DNA of 64,000 nucleotides from the NCBI GenBank assembly GCA_037447655.1, contig JBBHKE010002736.1, forward strand, positions 68,293-132,292, written 5' to 3'. Below are positions 32,540 through 43,624 of the stretch, one piece after another. The DNA is from Zygnema cylindricum (taxonomy: Eukaryota > Streptophyta > Zygnematophyceae > Zygnematales > Zygnemataceae). Below the pieces are notes generated by a model that saw only the letters and a list, made by a program, of their open reading frames with translations, did not search any database and was not told the DNA's origin. The stretch's first letter is position 1, and each line of letters starts with the position of its first letter. The translations under genes and the position numbers were made by a program.

Positions 32540-33591
32540 AGAGTCTCCGTTTCCCTGCGGCGATGCTTGCGGTCGTTGCTCCGGTGCCGGCGCAGCGACG
32601 TCGCGTCTTCTTGACAGCGCATCCGCCGGTTCGTTTTGCCCGGCTTATATTTTATAACAAGTTCCGGACCGAAGGTTTGCAGAAACGTCATCCAGCGCAC
32701 TTGTTTCTTGGACAACTTCGGCTGGGTTTGGAGATATTGTAAGGCGTGGTGATCAATGATAACCGTGATCCGTTTCCCCTGAACGTAACACTTCCAAACC
32801 TCCAGCGCATTGATGATAGCTATTGTCTCTTTCTCATAGGTGGCCCAGTTCAGCTCTGCTGCCTTTAGTTTTTGACTGTCGTAGGTGATGGGTTGAAGGC
32901 CTTTTCCTTGATCCTGCATAAGGATCGCTCCAATAGCCGTATCGCTAGCGTCGGTAATTATCGTCCAAGGTAAGTCCGGATCGGGAAGAGCTAACACAGG
33001 GGCGGTAACCAACCGCTCCTTTAGCGTGTTAAAGGCTGCCCCTTGCGCCGCTTTCCAATCATAGGGCACATAATTCTTGAGCAATTCCGTGAGCGGTGCA
33101 GCGATTTTTGTGAAACCTTCGACAAAACGTCGATAATAGGAGCATAGTCCTAGGAAGCTGCTTAACTCTGTGATATTTGCCGGCTGCGGCCACTCCTTAA
33201 CGACCTTTGTCTTGTTTGGAGCCACTGCGATTCCGTCCCGGCTCACCACATGGCCTAAAAAATCAATCTTCTCCTTGAAGAAGTCACATTTACTTTTTTT
33301 TGCATACAACTTATTTTGCCGAAGGACCTCGAGTACCGTCCGTAAGTGCTTCATATGCTCCTCCTGCGTTTGGCTATACATCAGTATGTCGTCTAGGAAG
33401 ATGATCACAAACGCGTCCAGATATTGTCGAAAGATGGAATTCATTAAATGCATAAAAGTTGCCGGTGCGTTAGTCAATCCGAACGGCATTACCCGAAACT
33501 GGAAATGACCGTATCGAGTTCTGAACGCCGTTTTCTCCTCATCTTCCTCGGCAATTCTAATCTGGTGGTAGCCGCTCAGCAAGTCTAATTT
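32536..33591 (-). pseudogene. R8 RT and RNase H
   Basis: Gypsy RT core from [13 protein letters not shown] through [19 protein letters not shown], the catalytic FLDDILMYS, and [11 protein letters not shown]. RNase H follows ([34 protein letters not shown]). An in-frame TAG between AKYF and [10 protein letters not shown] (about 33591) separates it from the N-terminal RT in 33592-34500. It overlaps the integrase frame by four bases at 32536-32539. Confidence 0.93.
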
Positions 33592-34500
33592 CTAAAAATA
33601 TTTAGCACCTCGAAGTCGATCCAACAATTCGTCGATCCTCGGCAAGGGGTACGCATTCTTCACCGTTAATTTGTTCAGCGCTCGGTAGTCTACACACATA
33701 CGGAAACCTCCATCTTTCTTGTTCACAAAGAGAACTTGGGCTCCATACGGTGACTTGCTTGGTTCGATTGCTCCGGCTTCGACCAACTCCACGAGTTGCT
33801 TTTTCAATTCGTCCAACTCGGTGTAGCTCATCTTGTACATCCGATTAGCCGGGGGTACCACTCCAAGAACAAGCTCTATCCTATGGTCTACTTCGCGCTT
33901 CAGAGGTAATCCTTCGGGGAGCTTCTGGGGAAATACTTTGATATATTTCTTCCACGATTGATAATTTGTCCCATTGAAGATGACAATCTTGGCGGACATA
34001 GATTCAACCGGTTTGTCCCATTCACTCCAATCGTCAAGATCGGAATCATCATCGATGGGAAGCTTTCCCTTTCGAATCAATTCCCTCGTCTCCTCCTCAT
34101 TTCCTTCACCTCCTTCCGTATCGCCGATGCTTTGATTCGGAATCGGATCTACGAATAATGGAGATCTAGTAACACAGTTTGCCTCGGAGATCCGCTGATC
34201 CACATAACAGAAAAGACCATCCATCAGTTTTTGGAGACGATCTCCCATCGCGTCATCTTCCTCCTTCTTTTTCCCCTCATTCTCCTCTTTTTGACCGACC
34301 GGATCGATCAGAACGGTCTCCTCAAAAGTTTTGCCGGTGAAAGCAAATAGAGTTTCTACTTCCGGATCCGAAGATGATTCGGATGGATCCGGAGGTTGCG
34401 GAAATATCGGAGAAGGCATAAAAGGAGAAGGGGTATTTTGCTTCTTTCTCCCCATGGCGGCCAAACTAGCCACCCTTCTACACTTCAAATGAGCACACAA
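33592..34500 (-). pseudogene. Copia-gag/gypsy-RT fusion ORF of R8
   Basis: 302-codon open frame. Codons to about 33945 are copia gag: [12 protein letters not shown], acidic linker, [27 protein letters not shown] and [13 protein letters not shown], matching R10 gag (MGRKNNRNTLSP, LMRYVDSRF, RIRKGKAKIEEDSD, FNGTNYAVWKKFI). Codons after it are gypsy [23 protein letters not shown], then [26 protein letters not shown]. The join keeps frame. It may be a template-switch recombinant or an insertion with deletion. Confidence 0.88.
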
Positions 34501-35345
34501 GCTCCGATTCCACTTGATAGGATCTTACACAAAAAATCAGAGTGCAAGACTACAGCGGAAGCATTAAAAAAAAAAAATCACACGAGGACAAACTGTCCAC
34601 AAAAGCCAATATATTTCATAGACATTTTCTCCCATAAAAGATTAACTTCCTACTCCCTCTAAGCTGCAGTATATAGTACATTTATTGTGACGTCACTACT
34701 TCAAATTACAAATCAACCCAAATCATATAGTGCGTACAAGTCAAAACGTGTCAACAGCAAAACACAAAGAACTGCCGGTACAACTCACACGTACAGGCAA
34801 AACTAACTAAATACAAAACGAACCTACATACCGTACACACCAAACGAAACATAAACTGGTCGTCGTCAAACTGAATCTCCGTGCAACCACAAAACTACAA
34901 TCCACTACACGACTAAATAAAACCACCTGGGACCACTAACTTAACGTAACGACAAATTAGCCAGCCGCGCGACAGACCGCGACGGTCGACTACTACTTTG
35001 ACTGAATAAGACAGACTAGTCGGCCGCGCGACAGACCGCGACGGCTGATTACAATCTTTGACTTAACAGTTCTGTAGTACTGCAGTAAGTTAGTGAACTG
35101 TCTGGACTGATCCTGATGATCGCTAGCGGCCGGCATCCTCCGGTTGGGGCGGGGCCAAAAGATGGGGACTTAGGTTCGAACCCCAAAGCGTGCACATTTA
35201 AATTTTCATTTTCAATCTTTTCTCCTCCTACCCCTTTTTGTTGTGGAAAGGAAAAGCATATTTGATATAAAACTAGGATTTCTTTAGTGGAGTCTTTAAA
35301 ACATCCCCGGTCGGATTTACAGCCTACGGCCTCTACTGTCGACAA
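34501..35345 (-). mobile_element. Copia-type LTR end and primer site within R8
   Basis: On the minus strand AAGATCCTATCA ends an LTR at 34515 and is followed by AGTGGAATCGGAGC, a worn TGGTATCAGAGC (3' end of initiator tRNA-Met), as in R10. The LTR start is unclear. Two ~58-bp direct repeats with CCGCGCGACAGACCGCGACGG lie at 34960-35050, and a B-box-like GGTTCGAACCCC at 35172-35183 on the plus strand. Confidence 0.6.
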
Positions 35346-36354
35346 AACCTCCCAAAGAAAGAACCTAAAGGAAGCAAAGGACGACGATGCTTATACACTT
35401 GTACGGCTAGTCACTTGTACGGCTAGTCACTTGTACGGCAAGTCATGGGTTTGACCACAGACTGGACTGAAGGTTGTTCGCGGTACCAGTTGGTCGAAAA
35501 GAGAAAGACGACAAACTAATACATTCTAAAATTTCAAGATGACGCAAATTCCATTGTGGTTTTTACTATGTTTTTGTACAACTGAAGATTTTCTCGTTGA
35601 ATGATTTATTTAAGACAAAAATAAAATTCTTATTTTGGAGGAAAAAGACAAAATATATTATTGTTTTGGAGGAAAAAAGACAAAAAACATTGTTTTGGAG
35701 GAAAAGGACAAAAATAAATCCTTTATTTAAAGGAAAAATACAAAAATAAATCCTTACTTTACCGTATAGGAAAGTACCGTTAATGTCAAAAATTCCATGC
35801 CACATAGTATTACCATTTGCTTGTAGTTAATCTTGGTAGTTGTTATCCACAATAATTATCGAATATCATCTCCTTAGGCTTAAACCCCTATTGAATAGAG
35901 AACTACACTGTAAATTGCTATTAGTTTTGAGCCCCAAAATATATACCCCTCAAACCTAAGATATAATTAATTACCTTTATTTCTTTTTACTCCAATAATG
36001 TCTTTACACTGATAGAGATTCATGGTGTGCAGTAGAACCTCTCTTAAAGAATACTCTTGGGAGTGAGGGTTGGTATTGAATTATGAAGGGTCATAATTTA
36101 CAAAGGGCCCAAGCTCAAACGCGAATGTAGTTATTAAATTTGAAGATTATAAAATTATGCATTATTGTTTGAGAGAAGTGCTAGGTTTTACATTGTGGTA
36201 TTTTTCATTGCGTCGATTGTTAGTTTAGCAATCATTTTACGCTTGGTTTAAGTGTTGAATCTGTGTGTCGCAGTGATTTGTGTCTTGTCTTACTTGAAGT
36301 GTATGTACGGCGAGTTTAAGTCACTGTACGGTTATGTGTCGTAGTGATTGTAGT
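35346..36354. other. R8 leader region, repeats only
   Basis: No gene. It holds three copies of ACTTGTACGGCTAGTC (about 35397-35445), three or four TTTTGGAGGAAAA-type repeats (35635-35740), and a possible worn pogo-like MITE at 36030-36203 (CAGTAGAACCTCTCTTAA and a poor inverse). I see no clear primer site next to the R8 5' LTR at 36354. Confidence 0.5.
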
Positions 36355-36859
36355 TGTAACAGACGCAACAATACAGCACAACACGTCACAATGCACAGCG
36401 GAAACACCAAGGATCTTCCCGTAGCAACAGTAGGAGCACACAGTACTAATAGACAAGGTTGCGCTTTATTGCTGGAAAGAGAGTACAAGGTTGCGCTCGC
36501 TGTATAGGTCTACTTGAGGTCCCTATTCACAAGGTCTACTTGACTATTTAAACTAACTAACTACTAGTCATCCTAGTACTGTACAGCTGTACACGTGGAC
36601 CTTCACGGTCAACCGAGATCTATCCAAAACTTCCTTCTAGAACTATACAGCTCAACCTACATTCTACGGCGTTGCTATGCTGCGCTGCTACGTTGCTGCG
36701 CTACTAAGTTGCTACGCCGCTAAGTTGCTATGCTGCTATGTTGGGCTGGTCTGGAATCGCTGCTGCGCTGCTCAGGAATCGCAACTGCGATACTCTGAAA
36801 TTGTAACTATAGCAGCCTAGCCCTAGCCAGTAAGTACCCAATTCTGTAACCCTGTTACA
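36355..36859 (-). mobile_element. R8 5' LTR
   Basis: 505-bp LTR with perfect TGTAACAG/CTGTTACA ends, collinear with 29243-29748, including the GCTGC repeat block at about 36663-36800. Confidence 0.92.
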
Positions 36860-36864
36860 GAAGC

Positions 36865-37960
36865 CAATGGATGTTTAGGCTGATTTTAAGCAATGAAAAT
36901 AAGAAACTTTATTATGCTGGTGTTCACAATATAATGATATGGCATAAGAGGCTTGGGCATTTGAATCTTGATAAGCTAAGAGAGATGAAAAAGATGGGAG
37001 TGGTGGAAGGGATAAAGTTCGGTGAGAGTGAGAATCTAAGTGATTGTAGTGGATGTGCTCAAGGTAAAGCACATTGATTACCCTTTCCCAAAACAGCCAC
37101 CTATAAGGGAGAAAAAATTCTAGATTTAGTACAAACAAATATTTGGGGACCTGCCAAAGTGCCCTCACCGGGGGGGAAGAAATTTATGATGACTATCACT
37201 GATGATTGGTCTCGGTATTCTAAGGTGAATTTTTTGAAAAACAAGTCAGAAGCTCAGGATTGTTTTAGACAATATAAAGCAGGGAGTGAAAAACTCCATG
37301 AAACTCGAATCAATAGAGTAAGGAGTGACGATGTTGGAGAGTATAATTCTAACCAGTTTGAGGATTTTATGCGGGAAGATGGAGTTCACCACCAAAAGAC
37401 AGTTCCAAAAAACTCGGAACACAATGGGGTAGCTGAACGATTAAATAGGACACTAATAGATAGTGCTAGAAGTATGTTGTCGGATAAGAAGATAGGAAAA
37501 AGGTTTTGGGTAGAAGCAATGAACTGTGCTAATTACCTCAAAAATAGAGTTCTTACCTCAGCTTCAAAAGATCAAACACCTTATGAGAGATAGACCGGCC
37601 GAAAACCAGACATATCTCAGGTTTTCGGCAATCAAGTATTCAGTCTAGATACAGATTAATCTAATTGGAAGCTAGATCCTAAAGGAAAACCGGGATACTT
37701 ATTAGGATATGATGAGGATGTTAAAGGATATAGAGTTTACGATCTAAAAAAGGAAGATCTAATCTTAGTAAAACATCTAGTAGTTATGGATGAACGAAAG
37801 TATGTGGATCCCTTCAAGTATACAAAGTCAGTAAAAATCAGATTTGAGTTAGAAAAATTCCGATGATTTGATCTTCCTAACTATCTAGATTTTAGAGAAG
37901 ATGACATTCTTGCAGGTAAAAATCAGACCGAAAAGAACTCGGCTACGCAAACTCCAGTGA
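36865..37960 (+). pseudogene. R6 integrase, broken
   Basis: Resumes after R8. The zinc domain MIWHKRLGHLNLDKL to CSGCAQGK is intact, then a stop. Catalytic core: QTNIWGP, where the first Asp is Asn, ITDDWSRYSKVNF, RSDDVGEYNSNQFE (Asp) and EHNGVAERLNRT (Glu). Then SMLSDKKIGKRFWVEAMN, stops after YER and SLDTD, and the GYLLGYDEDVKGYRVYDL block. The Asp loss and stops make it inactive. Confidence 0.9.
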
Positions 37961-38039
37961 CAACTCTACCCGAAGCAGAAGACGTGGTGGAAATTGATTC
38001 GGAATCAAAGGATAGGGGAGAAGCTGAGATTGTTTGAAA

Positions 38040-39030
38040 GAACCCACGAGAACCATCTATTTCGGCCATAGTTTTTGAGGGGGGAAGGAGAAGTAGCAAA
38101 AGATTGCAAGAAAAACAGGTTAATAACAAGGTAATAAAACTATCTCATCAAGATGAACCTCAAACTTATGGAGAGGTGATGACTTGTCTAGAAAGGAACC
38201 GGTGGAAAACAGCCATCAATGAGGAGATGGCCTCAATTATGGCAGCCGATTCTAAGGAGCTGGTGGATTGTCCACCTAACCGAAAACTAATCGGTTGTAA
38301 GTGGGTTTTACAATTTAAAACTGAACCCAGATAACACAATTGAGGGTTATAAGGCCCGATAAGTTGCAAAGGGATTTACAGAAAAAGAGGGAATTGACTA
38401 CGAGGAAACCTTTGCCCCAGTCGTCAAATTTCCCTCCGTCCACATACTTCTCAGTCTGGCAGCAGCGGAAGACATGGAGGTGCACCAGATGGACATCAAG
38501 ACAACTTTTTTGCATGGAGAATTGGAAGAGGAGATCTACATGCAACAACCCGAATGATTTGTTGAGGAAGGAGAGGAGAGTAAGGTGTGCCGGCTGATTA
38601 AATCTCTTTATGGTTTGAAACAGGGGCCTTGACAGTGGAATAAGAAGCTTGATGAGTTTCTTAACAGTCTGGGATTTATCCGGATCAGCTCAGATCTCTC
38701 AATCTATGTTTATGAAGATGAGGAAGGTGTTATATTTATTGCAATTTATGTTGATGATTTGCTTGTTTTAAGTAAATCAATGGAAAAATAAATAACTGAT
38801 AACCGATCTTAAGGGGAGATTTGAAATAAAGGATATGGGGGAAGCAAAGTATATTTTGGGAATTCAAGTAGAAAGAGACCGAGAAAGAAAGATTATAAGA
38901 TTGACTCCAAAGAAAGCAATAAGGAACATGCTGGAAAAATTTCAGATGGATAAAGCTAATAGTTGTAAAACTCCAATGGAGTTAAAGAAGGGAAGTGAGG
39001 GGAGTTAGGAAAAAGGAGTCATAGTCTTAG
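38040..39030 (+). pseudogene. R6 reverse transcriptase, broken
   Basis: RT beginning RWKTAINEEMASIMAADSKE and CKWV (38104-38334), then frame changes and stops. Blocks are KEGIDYEETFAPVVKFPS, MDIKTTFLHGELEEEIYMQQPE, LIKSLYGLKQ, and AIYVDDLLVLSKS at about 38740-38780 with YVDD intact. The end is interrupted several times. Confidence 0.88.
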
Positions 39031-39049
39031 ACGAGGAATTAAGTCCTGA

Positions 39050-39700
39050 AGAACAGAAGTTCATGTATTCTATTCCTTACAGGCAAGTAATGGGAATTCT
39101 AATCTATTTTATGAATTGTACCCAGCCACATTTAGCTGCAGCTGTAGTCGGATGAGTAGAAGTTTAAATGCTCCCACTAAGAAGGATTAGGGGGCAGTTA
39201 AGAGAAACCTTAGATATTTGATAGGAAATTGGGATCTATGGTTGCATTTGGGTGGGAAGAATATTGACATTACTACTTGGAGTGATGCCAGTTATGGTGA
39301 TGCTCCGATGAGGAGATGTACTTCTGGATATGTATTATATGTGGGTGATAGGAATTGCTGTTGGAGTAGCAAACAGCAAAAGGTTATTGCTCAGTCCACC
39401 ATGGAGGCTGAGTATATGGACTCTTGCTCTGCTATAAAAGAATTGATGTGGGTCAAGTCTTTGCTTGGTGAGCTTGGTAATCTTAAGAGTGGTGTGCAGA
39501 ATTTTTTTTGTGATAATCAGACAGCGATCGCTATTTTTGCCAATCCTAAACATCATTTTAAAGCCCAACACATGGACATTAGACTCAACTTTGTTAGAGA
39601 GAAAGTATAAAACAAAATAATCAGTTTAGAGTACTGACCAGATAGCCAGATGGTAGCAAATATGATGACCAAACTTGTGCCTTCCCCTAAGGTAATTTTC
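39050..39700 (+). pseudogene. R6 RNase H
   Basis: IPYRQVMGILIYFMNCTQP, a frameshift, then a clean 130-codon frame (39218-39610) with all three catalytic acids: TTWSDASYGD (Asp), STMEAEYMDS (Glu), FFCDNQTAIAI (Asp). A stop follows FVREKV. The C-terminal MMTKLVPSPK block reaches the polypurine tract. This is the best RNase H for comparison with the relic in R7. Confidence 0.92.
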
Positions 39701-39740
39701 TGCAGGGAGAAGTGTGGTCTAAAATTAAAGAGTGACTAAA

Positions 39741-39752
39741 AAATAAGGGGAG
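39741..39752 (+). promoter_or_regulatory. R6 polypurine tract
   Basis: AAATAAGGGGAG directly before the 3' LTR at 39753. Confidence 0.9.
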
Positions 39753-40803
39753 TGTAGAAATTGATGGTTCTTTTAGTATTTTCTAGGTCTAAAATAAAAT
39801 GCACAAAAAGAAGCCGAGGTAGTCTATCTCTAACTTCTCTCTCCAACTCCCACACTTGTTGCAGTCACTAAAAAGTTGGAGAGGAAGCTAGTGCCATGGC
39901 TGCCTATGCTATCTAGAGATTTAGAGGGTAGTAAAGAAGATGATTTACTAAAAGGATAGCTGTCGGTTACACGATATGATCCTGGTACCGACGGATAGGT
40001 AATGCCGTTGGTAGCCGGTAGCCTCATCCATTTAGTCTAGGATTACTGGTAGACAATATAGGGTTTAATAAAAATATAAACGTTAACATATAGGCTAATT
40101 CATTTAACGACAACTATATACGGGATTCATAGAGTCGGTTATGAAAAGTACTGATTACGAATACGGAGAAGAAATAAGTAACGCGCATTTGTTTCGATAG
40201 CGAAACAAATACATCGCAAATATTTATGACGGCTATGATTGAAATCAGCATTCAATCGGACGGCCGGAAAGAATGTCAAGATCGCGGAAGAAGATTTCGC
40301 CGGTTTATGGTCGCCGCCACATTGGATGACACGTGGCACCATGACATTGGATTTCGACATCTAGAAGGATTACAGAAAAGAATCCAGTTAAGGCACGTTT
40401 CGACATTTTGGTCATGTCGTACAATGTTCGTACATGAAGTACAACAGCAGCTGTACCTTTCTGTACGGTATAGTAATATGATTGGTGTTGTACGTCAGTA
40501 GATATAGTTTAAGAGAGAGATGGGACTTAGAAAAATTTGGTAGATAAGACCCTCTCTCCCAGAGAGATTCTGTACATAAGGTCAACTTTGACCCTCCATA
40601 ACTTACTCCTCAGGGGAACAAATTCAGAGATTCTTTTTGCTATCGACTCAAAGGAGTCTTTCCTTCACACTGGTGTAGGTGGTCAGTATTTTTGTGCGCC
40701 AAGGTGGTAGTTATTCTTCCTAAAAAACGAAGGGGTCAGGGTTATCCTACAGGCTTCTTGCAAGCTGTCCATTCTGAGGATTTATGGAGGTCTCAGAGTT
40801 GCA
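39753..40803 (+). mobile_element. R6 3' LTR
   Basis: 1051 bp, ending AGAGTTGCA at 40803 and followed by target duplication CTCAG. It differs from the 5' LTR by scattered substitutions, so R6 is older than R7. Confidence 0.95.
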
Positions 40804-40808
40804 CTCAG

Positions 40809-41022
40809 TTGAACCACAGAATGCAAAGTTAAAATAAAAGAGTTGGACACAATCACCCACTTTGACTTTCCCTTAGATATTTAGCCAACCAGGCAGGCAA
40901 AAACTTTGGCCGACTACACCCCTGTGTGGCCTAAACTCCCCTAAGTCTGCAACAACAAGACTCACTGAAAATTGTCAACTGAATTGACATTTATGGTTGG
41001 CCAAAGTTTGCATTTTATACAC
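40809..41022 (-). mobile_element. HC 5' LTR, outer part
   Basis: Resumes the LTR cut by R6 (TTGAACCACAGAATGCAAAG) and runs through the leader hairpins (about 40915-40955) to the TATA zone, where it ends abruptly at 41022. U3 is missing. Confidence 0.82.
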
Positions 41023-41561
41023 ATCTAATAACGACGCAATGTACACCGTGATATCGCTATTAGAGTTAACATATTTTTCGCCACTTAAAACATCTTTTCT
41101 CCTTACAAACATGTCGGATTGCGGATCTGACGGTTGCGATTGAAAGGTAATATTCTCAGCTTAGTGGTCTTAAATTGAAAATTGGTTCAAATGTGTGCGG
41201 AGAAAAGATGTTTTAAGAGACGAAAAAAAAATTGAAGCTAAATACGATCTCTGATGTAGCGTATACTGTAAACCGCTATTAGTGTCAATGATTTTTCCGT
41301 TACTAGAAACGCCTTTTTTGCACATTTGTAGAAAACTTAATCCGACGGTTGAAATGTTAAGAAAAAGATCTTACCTTCGGAAAGTGGACACTTGTCCAAT
41401 TAAAAAAAGTTGATCTTGTTGCTTTCTTGTTGAAAATCACAAAAAGTACATCACAATACGATTTGGCATTCGCAATATCCAACGGTCTGAAAAAAAATGG
41501 CGTTGATTTCCCTACAACGACGTTAATTACTGGAATTCTTCAGCTTGTAGAAAGTGTTCAA

Positions 41562-41575
<14 letters not shown>
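41023..41575. repeat. Duplicated ~550-bp module, copy 1
   Basis: Direct repeat of 42366-42890 (about 1.33 kb apart), recognisable by TATCGCTATTAG, GATCTGACGGTTGC, GTGGACAC and ACGACGTTAA blocks. Its first half is an inverted-repeat unit related to 49769-49990. It ends in a pyrimidine microsatellite. No coding sequence seen. Confidence 0.75.
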
Positions 41576-41616
<41 letters not shown>

Positions 41617-41628
41617 GCTCTCTCTCTC
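41565..41628 (+). repeat. (TC)n microsatellite
   Basis: About 30 uninterrupted TC units directly after module copy 1. Confidence 0.97.
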
Positions 41629-42365
41629 GGATTTTAGATGTCCCTATGTGTAACAACGAAACTGTTACTTAAGGGTGTGACGATTCTATACTCTGACAAT
41701 GCCCGTGACGGATGTTACCATCTACAATTTGTGATGATGCACATTATTTTATGTAACAGCTGGTGACGTTGCATGACTTTTCATGACATTGTAGACCTAC
41801 CGCCATCCAACCTCTGCCGTTTCACGGTTGAAAAGCTGCACTTTGCCTTTGCGTCGCCTGTCCACTCGACGTGAAATGGCATCAAAATCTTGATATCCCT
41901 GGCGAAATGAAATCTGTACCAGGCGCAAACGGACAAAACCAAACAAATTGTGTACTTTGCTTCGTCGTACTTGAATGCAAACGAACAAAACACAGCGGAT
42001 CGCTCACTTTTCGTCGTCGCTTCAATTCTTTTGATTTTTTTTGAAATTTGTTGACACGTGCGAATATCTGTTGCTATTTTATTTCGAAAACACTTTGTTT
42101 TAAAACATATCTTCCTTGTTTTTTTTTTTTAAGTTTGAAGATGACGTTTTTTGGCGTGGGCGTGGGTCGAAGAACACAAGACGACAACATGTAGAACATC
42201 CGTAATTCGATGATTTGGCAAAATGTACTTCCCATTTTTCTATTTTTTTGTACGGTTGAAACTTACGCGGTACGGCTCTAAGTTTTACAGGAAAACGACA
42301 GAAAAAAACCCTTACTTAAGCACATGGAGACGCACCCTAAGTGACAAAAATAACATTAACCTTAA
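41629..42365. other. No recognisable gene
   Basis: Unique-looking sequence between the two module copies. Short ORFs (for example 41781-41993 minus) have no recognisable motif. A poly-T run is near 42118-42131. Confidence 0.5.
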
Positions 42366-42890
42366 TAACGATGTGCAATGTACAGTACACTCTGAATCGC
42401 TATCAGGGTTAATGTTTTTTTCGCCATGTCGGATTCTAGATCTGACGGTTGCTATCGAAAGGCAAGATTCTCGTCTTCCGATTGGCGGTCTCCATGTGAA
42501 AATCGGTCAGGTGTGTACGGAGAAAAGATGCTTTAAGTGGCAAAAAAAAACATTAACCATAATAGCGATACACGGTGTAGCATATACCGGAAACCGCTAT
42601 TAGTGTCAATAATTTTTCCGTCACTAGAAACTTCTTTATCGCACATTTGTAAAAACCCTAATCTGACGGTTGAAATGTAAAGTAAAAGATCTTACCTTCG
42701 AAGAGTGGACACGTGTGCACTTAAAAAAAGCTGATCGCGTCGCTTTCTAGTCAAAAATCACAAAAAGTACATCACCGTACGATTTGGGGTTCGCAAAATC
42801 CGACGGTTTGTGAGAATTTGGCGTTGATTTCCCTGCAACGACGTTAACGGCTGGAATTCTCGCAGCTTGTAGAAAGAGTTCTTCAATTCC
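42366..42890. repeat. Duplicated ~550-bp module, copy 2
   Basis: Collinear with 41030-41575 and likewise followed by a pyrimidine microsatellite. It ends ~360 bp before SDR exon 1, so it may lie in the gene's promoter region. Confidence 0.75.
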
Positions 42891-43015
42891 CCCTCCCTCC
42901 CTCCCTCCCTCCCTCCCTCCCTCCCTCCTCTCCTCCCTCTCTCTCTCTCTCTCTTCTCCCTCTCTCTCTCCCTCTCTCTCTCGCTCTCTCTCTTTCTAAC
43001 TCTCTCTCTCTCTTA
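42891..43015 (+). repeat. (CCCT)n and (TC)n tract
   Basis: Long polypyrimidine tract of CCCT units grading into TC repeats. Confidence 0.95.
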
Positions 43016-43234
43016 CACATCCTCCATGTTTTTCCCGAGATAAATACAAACCGACAATTGAATTGAGAACAATAATTTTTTTTTTTTTTTTATATTCTAA
43101 AGTTCCTATTCGACCAATACATTAGTATTTTTCACGCCACAAAGTTGCCATTACCGAAATCCTATTAAAGAAAAATAGGCTCCAATGAGTTAAAATAAGT
43201 TCCAACAAGTATAAGTACTACGTTTTTTATTTCC

Positions 43235-43270
43235 ATGGCTGGTCTTGCTTCAGATGACGTCACCTTTTAG
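43235..43270 (+). promoter_or_regulatory. Short upstream ORF overlapping SDR start
   Basis: ATG 43235 opens an 11-codon frame ending TAG at 43268-43270, overlapping the SDR ATG (43254) in another frame. A ribosome using it would miss the main start. Confidence 0.4.
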
Positions 43271-43354
43271 TGTGGCTGGAAAAACGGCTCTTGTGACAGG
43301 TGCAAGTTGGACTCGGTCGAGATATACGCTGCGTTGGCAAACATGTTTCATTAG
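43254..43354 (+). CDS. SDR exon 1
   Basis: Starts MTSPFSVAGKTALVTGAS. The frame slips by one base before GLGRDI. Donor GTGTGG at 43355. Ends in phase 1 (TTA G). Confidence 0.75.
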
Positions 43355-43439
43355 GTGTGGATGAACCGTTTATTTATTCCACTATCCAAATGTTTCATTT
43401 CATTTGCACATTTGTGCCATTCCTTCTTTACCATTCCAT

Positions 43440-43556
43440 TCGCATTCCCTCCTTCCATTCCCCTCCACTCTCCTCCCCTCCCTTTCTCCCTCCCTCTCCT
43501 CTCATCCTCCCTTCCCTCATCCATCTCCATCCCTCTCTCCTTCTCCCTCCCTCCCA
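43440..43556 (+). repeat. Pyrimidine-rich tract at intron 1 end
   Basis: CCATTCCCCTCC-type repeats forming an extended polypyrimidine tract before exon 2. Confidence 0.85.
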
Positions 43557-43557
43557 G

Positions 43558-43620
43558 GAGCAGATGTGATGGTGGGTCTTTCGGTCGAAAAACAAATTTG
43601 GTTGATGTTTCTCTCAAAAG
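43558..43620 (+). CDS. SDR exon 2
   Basis: GADVMVGLSVEKQIW block after acceptor CTCCCAG preceded by a ~100-base CCTCC-rich pyrimidine tract. Donor GTGATT at 43621. Phases match exons 1 and 3. Confidence 0.75.
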
Positions 43621-43624
43621 GTGA

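Larger units (their letters stand above)
29243..36859 (-). mobile_element. R8, chromodomain gypsy element with copia-derived 5' part
   Basis: Ty3/gypsy element with ~505-bp LTRs (36355-36859 and 29243-29748) whose ends are TGTAACAG/CTGTTACA, and target duplication GTAGC/GAAGC (29238-29242, 36860-36864). On the minus strand it codes RT, RNase H, integrase and a chromodomain. No gypsy gag or protease is visible. Instead a copia-type LTR end, primer site and gag start are fused to RT. Several single stops and frameshifts; otherwise well kept. Confidence 0.92.
22201..40803 (+). mobile_element. R6, autonomous-type copia element with two nested insertions
   Basis: Complete LTR-to-LTR element with two 1051-bp LTRs, TGTAGAAATTG...TTGCA ends and a perfect 5-bp target duplication CTCAG (22196-22200 and 40804-40808) within the HC LTR. 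About 6.4 kb of its own sequence remains after removing R7 with its 130-bp repeat and R8. Domain order is gag, protease (24291-24638, 29045-29242), integrase (36865-37960), RT, RNase H. The clean boundaries fix where the LTR ends and the primer site starts for the whole family. Confidence 0.95.

Noticed and set aside
35137-35195. tRNA-like sequence with GGTTCGAACCCC
   Set aside because: A B-box-like motif is present, but no A-box, anticodon arm or acceptor stem can be drawn. Not called as tRNA.
34960-35445. Short direct repeats considered as a CRISPR-like array
   Set aside because: Two 58-bp repeats and three adjacent 16-18-bp repeats without regular unique spacers, in plant retrotransposon DNA. 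Simple tandem repeats.
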